Assembly: GCA_030627405.1 (NCBI GenBank)
Contig: DAOUSD010000029.1
Span: 1 to 10,867, forward strand
Length of the DNA stretch: 10,867 nucleotides
DNA from: Deltaproteobacteria bacterium
GTDB lineage: Bacteria > Desulfobacterota > Desulfobacteria > Desulfobacterales > ETH-SRB1
Reading direction: 5' to 3'
Below the pieces are notes generated by a model. That model worked only from the letters and a program-made list of their open reading frames with translations, did not search any database and was not told the DNA's origin. Positions 1 to 6,379 of the stretch are shown one piece after another. How positions within the stretch are numbered: the first letter of the stretch is position 1; each line of letters starts with the position of its first letter. The translations under genes and the position numbers were made by a program.

Positions 1-225
1 AGTGCACTTGATGTGGAAAATCCCAAACCCAGCCCCGATCCGCTAATTAAAATACTGGAGCATTTTAATATAGAACCCGGTCAATTAATTTATATAGGAG
101 ATTCAAAGCTGGACGAAATAGCAGCAAAAGCAGCGGGAACACCTCTGATAGCGTATAAAAACAGCTCTCTTTCCGCCGATTTGCATATTAATAGTTTAAA
201 AGAACTCGAAAACATCCTCCTTTAA
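1..225 (+). CDS. HAD-family hydrolase (phosphoglycolate phosphatase-like), 3' end only
   Basis: The reading frame is open from base 1, so the gene begins outside the window; 74 C-terminal residues are visible. They hold the last two HAD motifs: a motif III lysine in K-P-S-P-D-P-L (residues 9-15 of the visible part) and motif IV G-D-S-K-L-D-E, whose acidic residues bind Mg2+, followed by the usual A-x-x-A-G. This pattern is typical of HAD subfamily IA enzymes such as phosphoglycolate phosphatase or pyrophosphatase PpaX, which dephosphorylate small metabolites in the cytosol. The catalytic Asp motif I and the cap domain are out of view, so the substrate cannot be named. The GTG at 13 is an internal valine codon of this frame, not a credible start. 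The gene converges on pyrG with a 46-bp gap and no evident terminator. Confidence 0.85.
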   Translation, partial: SALDVENPKPSPDPLIKILEHFNIEPGQLIYIGDSKLDEIAAKAAGTPLIAYKNSSLSADLHINSLKELENILL

Positions 226-271
226 AATTGACTAGTTCAAATAATATCTATGCTTAAAAAGCGGGGACCTG

Positions 272-1915
272 CTATGAGATTTTCGAGTTTTCCAGAGAAG
301 CTTTTATAAAATCCTTAAAAAGTGGGTGTGGATTCATAGGTCTGGATTTGAATTCAGGATGGAACTGACATCCGACAAACCATGGATGATTATTGATTTC
401 AACGATTTCAACCAGCTCACCGTTTGGCGAAGTGCCGCTTATTATCAAACCATTTTCTTCCAGTTTTTCTTTAAACTCGTTATTGAATTCATACCTGTGT
501 CGATGCCTTTCAGAAATATCAGATACGCCGTATGCTTTGAAGGAAAAAGTATCTTTTTTAATCTTACAGGAATAAGCCCCCAGACGCATAGACCCACCCT
601 TGTCAGAGTTTACATCACGTTTCTGAATCGTTTTAGTCTTCTCATCATACCATTGCAACATCAGATAAATAACAGGATAAGGAGTTTTCGTATCAAACTC
701 TGAGCTGTGAGCCCCATCCATGCCTGCTACGTTGCGGGCAAACTCAATTACAGCTATCTGCATCCCAAGACATAAGCCGAAAAAAGGAATTTTATTTTCC
801 CTTGCATACTTTGTTGCAAGAATTTTCCCTTCAATACCGCGTGACCCGAATCCGCCCGGTACAAGTATGCCATCGGCATCGGCAAGCATTTTTTTGCTAT
901 TATTTTCGTTTATTGTTTCCGAATCTATAAATTTAAGATTAACGCGACAATTGTTGGGGATACCGCCATGGCAAAGTGCCTCGTTTAAACTTTTATAAGA
1001 TTCAGTCAAATCCGTGTATTTTCCAACTATCGCTATTGTAACGGCAAACTCAGGGTGATTCAGCCTGTTGACAATCTGCTCCCATGCATCAAGACGGGGT
1101 GCCCTTGTCCAAATGTTAAGAAGCTCAATAATCTTGTCGTCAAGGCCCTGTTTGTGAAATATAAGTGGAACCTCGTAAATACAATCCACATCTTTTGCGG
1201 TTATTACTGCATCCTCACTAACGTTACAAAATAAAGCTATTTTGGCCTTTATATCATTGTCCAGATACCTGTCAGTACGACACAGAAGAATATCCGGCTG
1301 AATACCGATGCTTCTTAATTCCTTTACGCTGTGCTGGGTTGGCTTGGTTTTAACCTCTCCTGCCGTTGCAATATAAGGAACAAGTGTTAGATGAATGTAC
1401 AGCACATTTTCTTTTCCTACATCAGCTTTGAATTGCCGGATAGCTTCAAGAAAGGGCAGGCTCTCAATATCGCCGATTGTTCCGCCTATCTCCACAATAA
1501 CTATATCCACACCATCTGCCACAAGCTTTATACTTTTTTTAATCTCATCCGTAATATGCGGAATAACTTGAACAGTACCTCCCAGATACTTCCCCTGACG
1601 CTCTTTAGTAATGACGGAGTAGTATATCTTTCCAGTGGTAAAGTTGTTATCCCTGCCCAATTTAGCACTTGTAAAACGCTCGTAATGTCCGAGATCCAGA
1701 TCTGTTTCTGCGCCATCATCCGTAACAAAGACCTCTCCGTGCTGAAATGGATTCATGGTCCCAGGGTCAACATTAATATAGGGGTCAAGCTTCTGGATAG
1801 TAATAGTGAGCCCGCGACTTTCGAGAAGTGCCCCAATGGCGGCGGAAGCAAGTCCTTTCCCAAGAGATGAAACTACTCCACCTGTGACAAATATATACTT
1901 TGTATTAGAAACCAT
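272..1915 (-). CDS. pyrG: CTP synthase (glutamine-hydrolysing)
   Basis: Makes CTP from UTP, ATP and glutamine-derived ammonia, the last step of de novo pyrimidine nucleotide synthesis, in the cytosol. The protein is 547 residues, close to the 545 of the E. coli enzyme. The N-terminal synthetase domain (about 1-270) shows the nucleotide-binding TGGVVSSLGKG (11-21), a GAETDLDLGHYERF stretch with Mg2+ ligand Asp72, and EIGGTIGDIES with Glu142. The C-terminal class I glutaminase domain has the oxyanion loop PGGFGSRG (353-360), nucleophile Cys382 in GLCLGMQ, and His519/Glu521 in the QFHPEF motif. All catalytic residues are present. The ATG at 1915 is preceded by AAAGGAG about 5-6 nt upstream, which fixes the start. 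It is the last gene of the eno - LolA-like - pyrG block, 71 bp after the LolA-like gene. No strong terminator follows the stop. Confidence 0.98.
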   Translation of the reverse strand: MVSNTKYIFVTGGVVSSLGKGLASAAIGALLESRGLTITIQKLDPYINVDPGTMNPFQHGEVFVTDDGAETDLDLGHYERFTSAKLGRDNNFTTGKIYYSVITKERQGKYLGGTVQVIPHITDEIKKSIKLVADGVDIVIVEIGGTIGDIESLPFLEAIRQFKADVGKENVLYIHLTLVPYIATAGEVKTKPTQHSVKELRSIGIQPDILLCRTDRYLDNDIKAKIALFCNVSEDAVITAKDVDCIYEVPLIFHKQGLDDKIIELLNIWTRAPRLDAWEQIVNRLNHPEFAVTIAIVGKYTDLTESYKSLNEALCHGGIPNNCRVNLKFIDSETINENNSKKMLADADGILVPGGFGSRGIEGKILATKYARENKIPFFGLCLGMQIAVIEFARNVAGMDGAHSSEFDTKTPYPVIYLMLQWYDEKTKTIQKRDVNSDKGGSMRLGAYSCKIKKDTFSFKAYGVSDISERHRHRYEFNNEFKEKLEENGLIISGTSPNGELVEIVEINNHPWFVGCQFHPEFKSRPMNPHPLFKDFIKASLENSKIS

Positions 1916-1939
1916 ATATCTCCTTTGAACGATTTCTGG

Positions 1940-1961
1940 GAAGGAATCATTTGTTTCCTTC
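1940..1961. repeat. Small hairpin in the pyrG leader
   Basis: GAAGGAA at 1940-1946 and TTCCTTC at 1955-1961 form a perfect 7-bp stem with an 8-nt loop, between the LolA-like gene and pyrG. There is no T-tract on the pyrG strand, so it does not look like an intrinsic terminator. A 10-bp palindrome GCTATATAGC lies next to it (1963-1972). Possible roles are an mRNA stability element or an operator; none is shown. Confidence 0.3.
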
Positions 1962-1986
1962 AGCTATATAGCCTTCAGTCTAAACT

Positions 1987-2943
1987 TTATTCATACAGCT
2001 TCTTGAATTCCTTGATGGTCTTTTGAATATCACTTAATCCCTGCGAATCATCTTTGTCTTTTTCAACTGAGCTAAAATTCAAATATACTGATTTAAGATG
2101 TTCAATGTCAAAAAGATCATCAGAAAAAGAAGGATTCACTTTTATTTTGTCAGCATAAATTTCACGCACCAAAATGTCATTATGATAAAATTCAATATGC
2201 ATAGGGTACCAGGCCTTATGTGTCTGCTTCCAATCTCCATAGCGAATTTCCAAAACATCTCTGTTAATTTTATCATCCTTGTCTATAATTATCCAGCGAA
2301 CCGGTTGAAAAGTATTTTTGTCTAACCATATCTGGGAGACTGACTCGTCAGGATATTTAGCACCTATCACATAGACGGTTTTCTCTTGAAACCTTCCCAG
2401 ACTTGAAACAAATGTATCTACTCCCAGAAGCGAAAGCCTGTTCTGAAGCAATATCCTGGAACGATAAAGGAAAACATCCTTATAGCAGTCAAACCTTGTT
2501 TCGGTGTTAGGTATAATTTTATTGTCAATTACCGTTAAAGCGGCGCCCAAAGAAAAAATATAAATTCTTTTAGCGTTTTCAGACTGAATCTCAGATCGGA
2601 ATTCTTCAGGAAAATTATATTTTAAGGTCTCTCTAAGCTCGATAATGTTTTTTTCATGGCTGACATCATAAAGTAATAGTTTCTGAGAAATTAAAAGGCT
2701 TTTTCCTCTACCGAGTTTTTCAATCATTAATTCCAGAAGATGGGGGCCGGGAATCACATATGCATTAGCTTGTGTGTAAAAAAAGACAAAAATTATAAAG
2801 CTGAAAAAAGCTAAGAATTTTTGTAAACCTGAGTTGAGCGATTTTTTGCGAAGAAATGTGCCAAGAGATTGGTGCAGGTCGAGCAAAAAATTGCTCAACT
2901 CAGGTAAATAATTGTATTTTGTTCCTGTCACAACTAATTCCAC
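1987..2943 (-). CDS. Secreted LolA-like (outer-membrane lipoprotein-sorting fold) protein, function unknown
   Basis: 318 residues if begun at the GTG at 2943. A positively charged stretch (R32-K34, K42) is followed by a hydrophobic core at about 43-56 and a signal-peptidase I type site Ala-Asn-Ala61, so the mature protein should be periplasmic. The mature part resembles the LolA/LppX/RseB half-barrel: a substrate-like IWLDKNTFQPVRW strand pair, then a YGDW...WYPMHIEFY segment, and a final VNPSFSDDLFDIE. I infer the fold from this pattern; partner and ligand are unknown. The start is doubtful: there is no Shine-Dalgarno before the GTG, no ATG exists before the signal peptide, and residues about 13-39 are encoded by a long hairpin repeat. 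It sits between eno (147 bp upstream) and pyrG (71 bp downstream), probably co-transcribed. A broken or re-started 5' end is possible. Confidence 0.7.
   Translation of the reverse strand: MELVVTGTKYNYLPELSNFLLDLHQSLGTFLRKKSLNSGLQKFLAFFSFIIFVFFYTQANAYVIPGPHLLELMIEKLGRGKSLLISQKLLLYDVSHEKNIIELRETLKYNFPEEFRSEIQSENAKRIYIFSLGAALTVIDNKIIPNTETRFDCYKDVFLYRSRILLQNRLSLLGVDTFVSSLGRFQEKTVYVIGAKYPDESVSQIWLDKNTFQPVRWIIIDKDDKINRDVLEIRYGDWKQTHKAWYPMHIEFYHNDILVREIYADKIKVNPSFSDDLFDIEHLKSVYLNFSSVEKDKDDSQGLSDIQKTIKEFKKLYE
2827..2905 (+). repeat. 79-nt hairpin element inside the 5' end of the LolA-like gene
   Basis: Arms 2827-2849 and 2883-2905 pair over 23 bp, 22 Watson-Crick plus one G-T (2840/2892). Inside, 2857-2864 pairs with 2869-2876 over 8 bp, closed by a GAGA loop (2865-2868) of GNRA type; the two stems are joined by a 7/6-nt internal loop. 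The three non-canonical pairs (2840/2892, 2859/2874, 2860/2873) are all G-T as read on the plus strand, so the fold is intact for a plus-strand RNA, while a minus-strand RNA would have A-C mismatches there. Family unknown: it could be a REP/MITE-like repeat, a palindrome-associated element, or an antisense RNA structure. Confidence 0.75.
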
Positions 2944-2952
2944 ATAATAATG

Positions 2953-3074
2953 GTTTACGGTTTTTTCAATGAACTATGCAACGACAGCAATTCTAATTTT
3001 GAAGAATAACAATTGTAAAAAAAATGCCGTAATTAGAATTGCCAGCAACGACCGAAAGCGTTTTAACCGTTAAC
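2953..3074. repeat. Nested inverted and direct repeats between eno and the LolA-like gene
   Basis: Three layers of symmetry occupy the 147-bp gap. Outer arms 2953-2962 and 3065-3074 are inverted with 9 of 10 matches. GCAACGAC occurs as an exact 8-bp direct repeat at 2978-2985 and 3045-3052. Inner arms GCAATTCTAATT (2987-2998) and AATTAGAATTGC (3031-3042) are a perfect 12-bp inverted repeat with a 32-nt spacer that holds an A8 run. The direct repeat flanking an inverted repeat recalls a target duplication around a tiny element, but this is only suggestive. Confidence 0.6.
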
Positions 3075-3093
3075 TGTGAACCGTGAACGGTTA
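3064..3093 (-). repeat. Dyad overlapping the eno stop codon
   Basis: TAACCGTT (3064-3071) and AACGGTTA (3086-3093) form an 8-bp inverted repeat with a 14-nt loop; the right arm includes the eno stop codon. On the eno strand it is followed by AAAACGC rather than a T-tract, so it is a poor intrinsic terminator. It could protect the 3' end of eno mRNA or lower readthrough into the LolA-like gene. Confidence 0.4.
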
Positions 3094-4368
3094 CCCCCAT
3101 ATAAAGATATTGTCTGAAAACATTGCGGCACTTCCAAGTTCTTCTTCTATCCGTATTAATTGATTGTACTTGGCGACCCTGTCGCTTCGGGACATTGAAC
3201 CTGTCTTTATCTGGCCTCCGTTTATACCAACAACCAGGTCTGAAATAAAGGTATCTTCCGTTTCACCCGACCTGTGCGATATTACTGTAGTATATCCGGC
3301 CTGTTTTGCCATTTCAATAGCATCCAGAGTCTCGGTTAGCGTACCGATCTGATTAAGTTTGATAAGTATGGAATTTGCTATCCCCTCTTCAATTCCCTTG
3401 TTGAATATTTTTGGGTTTGTCACAAATATATCATCACCTACTATTTGTACAGTTCCACCTATTCTATCTGTCAGCAACTCCCAGTTATCCCAATCCTGTT
3501 CTGCAAGGCCGTCTTCTATGGAAAAAATAGGATATTTATCAATTAAATCTTCATAATAATCTATCATTTCCTCTGGTTTGAGTTTTTTATTTTCTGAGTT
3601 CAGGATATATTTTCCTTTTTTGTAAAATTCATTTGCAGCCGAATCCAATGCAAGACCAACATCTTTGCCTGGTTGATATCCTGCAGATTCAATTGCATTA
3701 ATGATAAATTTTATTGCATCTTCGTTTGATTTAAGGTCAGGTGCAAAACCGCCTTCATCTCCCACCGAAGTACTAAGTCCTTTCTTTTTAAGCACATTTT
3801 TAAGGCTGTGAAAAATTTCAGCCCCCATCCTTACAGCCTGGGCAAAGGTTTTTGAACCAATAGGTACTATCATGAACTCCTGTATATCAAGATTATTGGC
3901 TGCATGTACGCCCCCGTTTATAATGTTCATCATTGGGATGGGAAGATATCTTGCATTTATCCCCCCGAGATATCTGTAAAGCGGTAAGCCATAAGCTGAC
4001 GCCGCAGCCCTTGAAGCTGCCATGGATACGCTGAGAATTGCATTTGCTCCAAGTTTTGATTTATTTGGAGTGCCATCTAATTCAATCATCAAGTTATCAA
4101 GTGTCATCTGACTAGCCGCATCTATACCGCGTACAGCAGGAGCAATTATAGTTAAAACATTTTTTACAGCCTTGGTTACACCCTTTCCGCCAAATCGTTT
4201 AGAGCGCTCGTCACGAAGCTCTAATGCTTCACGTTTGCCTTTAGAAGCTCCGGAAGGAACCGCTGCACGTCCGACAGCACCGCAGGCAAGAATGACATCC
4301 GCCTCAACAGTGGGATTCCCTCTTGAATCCAGGATTTCCCTAGCTCTTACATCAATAATCTCAGTCAT
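3091..4368 (-). CDS. eno: Enolase (phosphopyruvate hydratase)
   Basis: Interconverts 2-phosphoglycerate and phosphoenolpyruvate in glycolysis/gluconeogenesis; cytosolic. 425 residues against 432 in E. coli. Visible hallmarks: N-terminal IIDVRAREILDSRGNPTVE (4-22), the mobile SGASKG loop (39-44), general-acid Glu205 in SVGDEGGFAPD, Mg2+ ligands Asp242 (LALDSAANEF), Glu285 (SIEDG) and Asp312 (GDDIFVTN), catalytic base Lys337 in LIKLNQIGTLTET, the ISHRSGETED loop (364-373), and the GQIKTGSMSRSDR phosphate-binding segment (385-397). The ATG at 4368 is chosen because GGAGG lies 5-6 nt upstream and family homology begins there; an upstream in-frame ATG at 4425 would add 19 unrelated residues. A sigma-70-like promoter lies about 70-100 bp upstream. 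First gene of the block running into the LolA-like gene and pyrG. Confidence 0.98.
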   Translation of the reverse strand: MTEIIDVRAREILDSRGNPTVEADVILACGAVGRAAVPSGASKGKREALELRDERSKRFGGKGVTKAVKNVLTIIAPAVRGIDAASQMTLDNLMIELDGTPNKSKLGANAILSVSMAASRAAASAYGLPLYRYLGGINARYLPIPMMNIINGGVHAANNLDIQEFMIVPIGSKTFAQAVRMGAEIFHSLKNVLKKKGLSTSVGDEGGFAPDLKSNEDAIKFIINAIESAGYQPGKDVGLALDSAANEFYKKGKYILNSENKKLKPEEMIDYYEDLIDKYPIFSIEDGLAEQDWDNWELLTDRIGGTVQIVGDDIFVTNPKIFNKGIEEGIANSILIKLNQIGTLTETLDAIEMAKQAGYTTVISHRSGETEDTFISDLVVGINGGQIKTGSMSRSDRVAKYNQLIRIEEELGSAAMFSDNIFIWG

Positions 4369-4436
4369 GGCACCCTCCAAATAAATTATGTATTTCATTA
4401 ACTTAACGAGGTCTGAACTTGACAAAATTTTATGAA

Positions 4437-4465
4437 ATGTTACTCTCCTTACGTTTTTATGTCAA
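4437..4465 (-). promoter_or_regulatory. Sigma-70-type promoter for eno
   Basis: On the minus strand a perfect -35 TTGACA (4465-4460) is separated by exactly 17 bp from TAACAT (4442-4437), a 4/6 match to the -10 consensus. The predicted start near 4430 would give a leader of about 60 nt ahead of the eno ATG at 4368. A second TTGACA on the plus strand (4419-4424) faces it and lacks a good -10; the two boxes make a 7-bp inverted repeat, CTTGACA/TGTCAAG. Confidence 0.5.
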
Positions 4466-4506
4466 GGTATGGTAATTATATAAATTTATATTTAAATAGG
4501 TTTATC

Positions 4507-4947
4507 ATGAAAGGTAAAGACTTTTATTCTGCTGCTCATCTTGTAGTTGCGGCAATAAGGATTCTTGAACACCAGAATTCTGCATCACCTTCAATTGATG
4601 AAGTTTGCCGGACAATATCATTTTCCATGGAACAGGGCAATTTCGTATGCAGGAAGCTTAACGAAATGGATATCATAGATATTGTTGAAGGAGCCTTTGG
4701 GACCAAACTTTTTATAAAAGATCACTTACTATTAGAAAAAATTCCCCAAGAGGCAACAGAAGATAATCTTGAAAAAGAACTCAAAAAATTTCAAAATGCT
4801 AAAAAGGATTATATGCAGAAAATAGAGGTTTTTAAGGCGGAACAGGAAAAAAAGAAAAAAAATCTTTTTTCCGAACTGGAAAAGAAATTTAAAAAAGACC
4901 TTGATGAAAAAAAATCCAGGCAATCTGCAACCAATGGATCTGAGTAA
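4507..4947 (+). CDS. Small winged-helix-like/coiled-coil protein of unknown function, coupled to mpl
   Basis: 146 residues from the ATG at 4507, with a modest AGG about 6-7 nt upstream; an upstream ATG at 4432 would add 25 residues without a visible ribosome site. Residues 1-75 look like a winged helix-turn-helix: helix FYSAAHLVVAAIRILEH, then SIDEVCRTISFSMEQGNFVCRKLNEM (helix-turn-helix-like), then IIDIVEGAFGTKLFIKD as the wing. Residues 85-137 are a highly charged predicted coiled coil ending in a run of Lys/Glu. No signal peptide or membrane segment, so cytosolic. Its 3' end overlaps the likely mpl start by 14 nt, suggesting translational coupling. I do not recognise a named family; DNA binding is inferred from the fold-like pattern only. 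A7-G-A8 runs near 4847-4862 encode the lysine stretch. Confidence 0.8.
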   Translation: MKGKDFYSAAHLVVAAIRILEHQNSASPSIDEVCRTISFSMEQGNFVCRKLNEMDIIDIVEGAFGTKLFIKDHLLLEKIPQEATEDNLEKELKKFQNAKKDYMQKIEVFKAEQEKKKKNLFSELEKKFKKDLDEKKSRQSATNGSE

Positions 4948-6346
4948 AAACTTAATTCCTGACAAAGTGAAAAATATACACCTTACGGCTATATGCGGCA
5001 CAGGCATGGCTGCGCTTGCCGGTATGCTCAAGGATATGGGTTTTGAAGTAACTGGCTCGGATCAAAAAACCTATCCTCCCATGAGCGACTTTCTTTTTAG
5101 CAAGGGTATAAAAGTCGCAGAAGGTTTTAATGAAAAAAATATTTTCAGTGCTCACGATCTTATAGTTGTTGGAAATGCAGTAAAAAAGGACAATCCTGAA
5201 ATTAATAAAATGAATGAACTGGGGCTCAATTTCTGTTCAATGCCCCAGGCAGTTAACAGGTTTGTTGCAGATGGTAAGAAAACAATACTTGTTACAGGAA
5301 CTCACGGTAAAACAACGATTTCTTCTATTACAGCCTGGATACTTTATGTTGCGGGACTTGATCCCTCATTTATTATTGGAGGAATATTAAGAAACTTCAA
5401 CAGTAACTACCGGCTGGGTAAAGGAGAATTCATCGTAATAGAGGGAGATGAATACGATACAGCATATTTTGACAAAGGGCCGAAATTTTTACATTACGAT
5501 CCCCACATGGCGGTTATTACAAGTGTTGAATTTGACCACGCCGATATTTTTAAAGATATTGACCAGGTCAAAAAGGCTTTTGATATTTTTATATCAGGCA
5601 TTTCACAAAAAAGTACACTAATTGCTTTTGACAGCGATAAAAATATAGATGGGCTTATCAGCGGCAGGGAATGCTGCGTTATTAAATATGGAAAAAATAC
5701 GAGCTCAGCATGGGGCCTGGGAAAAGTATCCTATGCACCTCCCTGGACTTTTTTTGAGGTTTTAAAACAAGGTAAAACTTTTAAAACCAAAATCTTCGGA
5801 GAGCACAATTTGTTAAATACTTTGGCGGCAGTTGCTGTAGCCGACAAATTGATGATACCGAACGAGGTTATCGCGAAAGCACTTGAAAGTTTTCAGGGTG
5901 TAAAAAGACGTCAGGAAATACGAGGCCGGAAAAGAGGCATTACAGTTATGGATGATTTTGCCCATCATCCTACTGCTGTTAAAGAAACTGTAAGAGCGGT
6001 TAAATCATTTTATCAAAATAAAAGGCTGATAGCTGTTTTTGAACCCAGAACCAATACCAGCATGCGAAACATCTTCCAAAACATATATCCCCTTTCATTT
6101 GATCATGCAGATATCATTTGTATACGCAAACCTCCTCTTCTCAACAAAATCCCCCCGGATGAACATTTTTCATCTGAAAAACTTGTTAAAGATCTGCAGA
6201 ATAGAGGAAAGGACGCACACTACTTCCCGAACACGGAATCTATAATAAAATATCTTGAAAATACGGCAAAGCCAGGCGACCTTGTTCTGGTAATGTCAAA
6301 CGGCGGATTTGACAATATTCATGAAAGATTAATGAAGAGGCTATAA
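4934..6346 (+). CDS. mpl: UDP-N-acetylmuramate:L-alanyl-gamma-D-glutamyl-meso-diaminopimelate ligase (murein peptide ligase)
   Basis: Joins the recycled tripeptide L-Ala-gamma-D-Glu-meso-DAP to UDP-MurNAc with ATP, feeding murein fragments back into peptidoglycan synthesis; cytosolic. 470 residues. Mur-ligase domains in order: N-terminal UDP-binding domain with HLTAICGTGMAAL (16-28) and TGSDQKTYPPMSDFL (40-54); ATP-binding domain with P-loop TGTHGKTT (121-128) and the Mpl-type signature EGDEYDTAYFDKGPKF (170-185); FDHADIF (200-206); C-terminal domain with DDFAHHPTAV (340-349), FEPRTNTSMR (369-378) and SNGGFDN (455-461). The acidic EYDTA(Y/F)FDK signature separates Mpl from MurC. The start is set at ATG 4934 because homology begins soon after; TTG 4901 or ATG 4904 would add 10-11 residues inside the upstream gene. 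No strong Shine-Dalgarno is seen, fitting coupling to the overlapping upstream gene. It ends 33 bp from the convergent regulator gene. Confidence 0.95.
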   Translation: MDLSKNLIPDKVKNIHLTAICGTGMAALAGMLKDMGFEVTGSDQKTYPPMSDFLFSKGIKVAEGFNEKNIFSAHDLIVVGNAVKKDNPEINKMNELGLNFCSMPQAVNRFVADGKKTILVTGTHGKTTISSITAWILYVAGLDPSFIIGGILRNFNSNYRLGKGEFIVIEGDEYDTAYFDKGPKFLHYDPHMAVITSVEFDHADIFKDIDQVKKAFDIFISGISQKSTLIAFDSDKNIDGLISGRECCVIKYGKNTSSAWGLGKVSYAPPWTFFEVLKQGKTFKTKIFGEHNLLNTLAAVAVADKLMIPNEVIAKALESFQGVKRRQEIRGRKRGITVMDDFAHHPTAVKETVRAVKSFYQNKRLIAVFEPRTNTSMRNIFQNIYPLSFDHADIICIRKPPLLNKIPPDEHFSSEKLVKDLQNRGKDAHYFPNTESIIKYLENTAKPGDLVLVMSNGGFDNIHERLMKRL

Positions 6347-6379
6347 TCTAAGTCGGGATAAATCATATTTTGCTGAAGT

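Noticed and set aside
226..271. Bidirectional terminator between the HAD gene and pyrG.
   Set aside because: Only a 4-bp stem (GCTT/AAGC) is present and no proper hairpin plus T-tract.
1391..1870. 159-codon open frame antisense to pyrG.
   Set aside because: It is a shadow of the well-conserved CTP synthase coding strand, with no start context or recognisable protein.
2827..2905. Possible integron attC site: GTTGAGC and GCTCAAC fit the GTTRRRY and RYYYAAC core formulas and the element is an imperfect palindrome of suitable length.
   Set aside because: The two cores are in the wrong order (GTTRRRY first), the outer stem lacks the usual unpaired bulges, and no integrase or cassette array is nearby.
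4369..4425. Upstream start for enolase adding 19 residues.
   Set aside because: The GGAGG site and the conserved N-terminus both point to ATG 4368, and the extension covers the presumed leader.
4848..4862. A-AAA-AAG slippery heptamer and long A-runs in the gene before mpl, suggesting programmed -1 frameshifting.
   Set aside because: The -1 frame ends after a few codons, no stimulatory structure is clear, and Lys-rich coiled coils in AT-rich genomes give such runs naturally.
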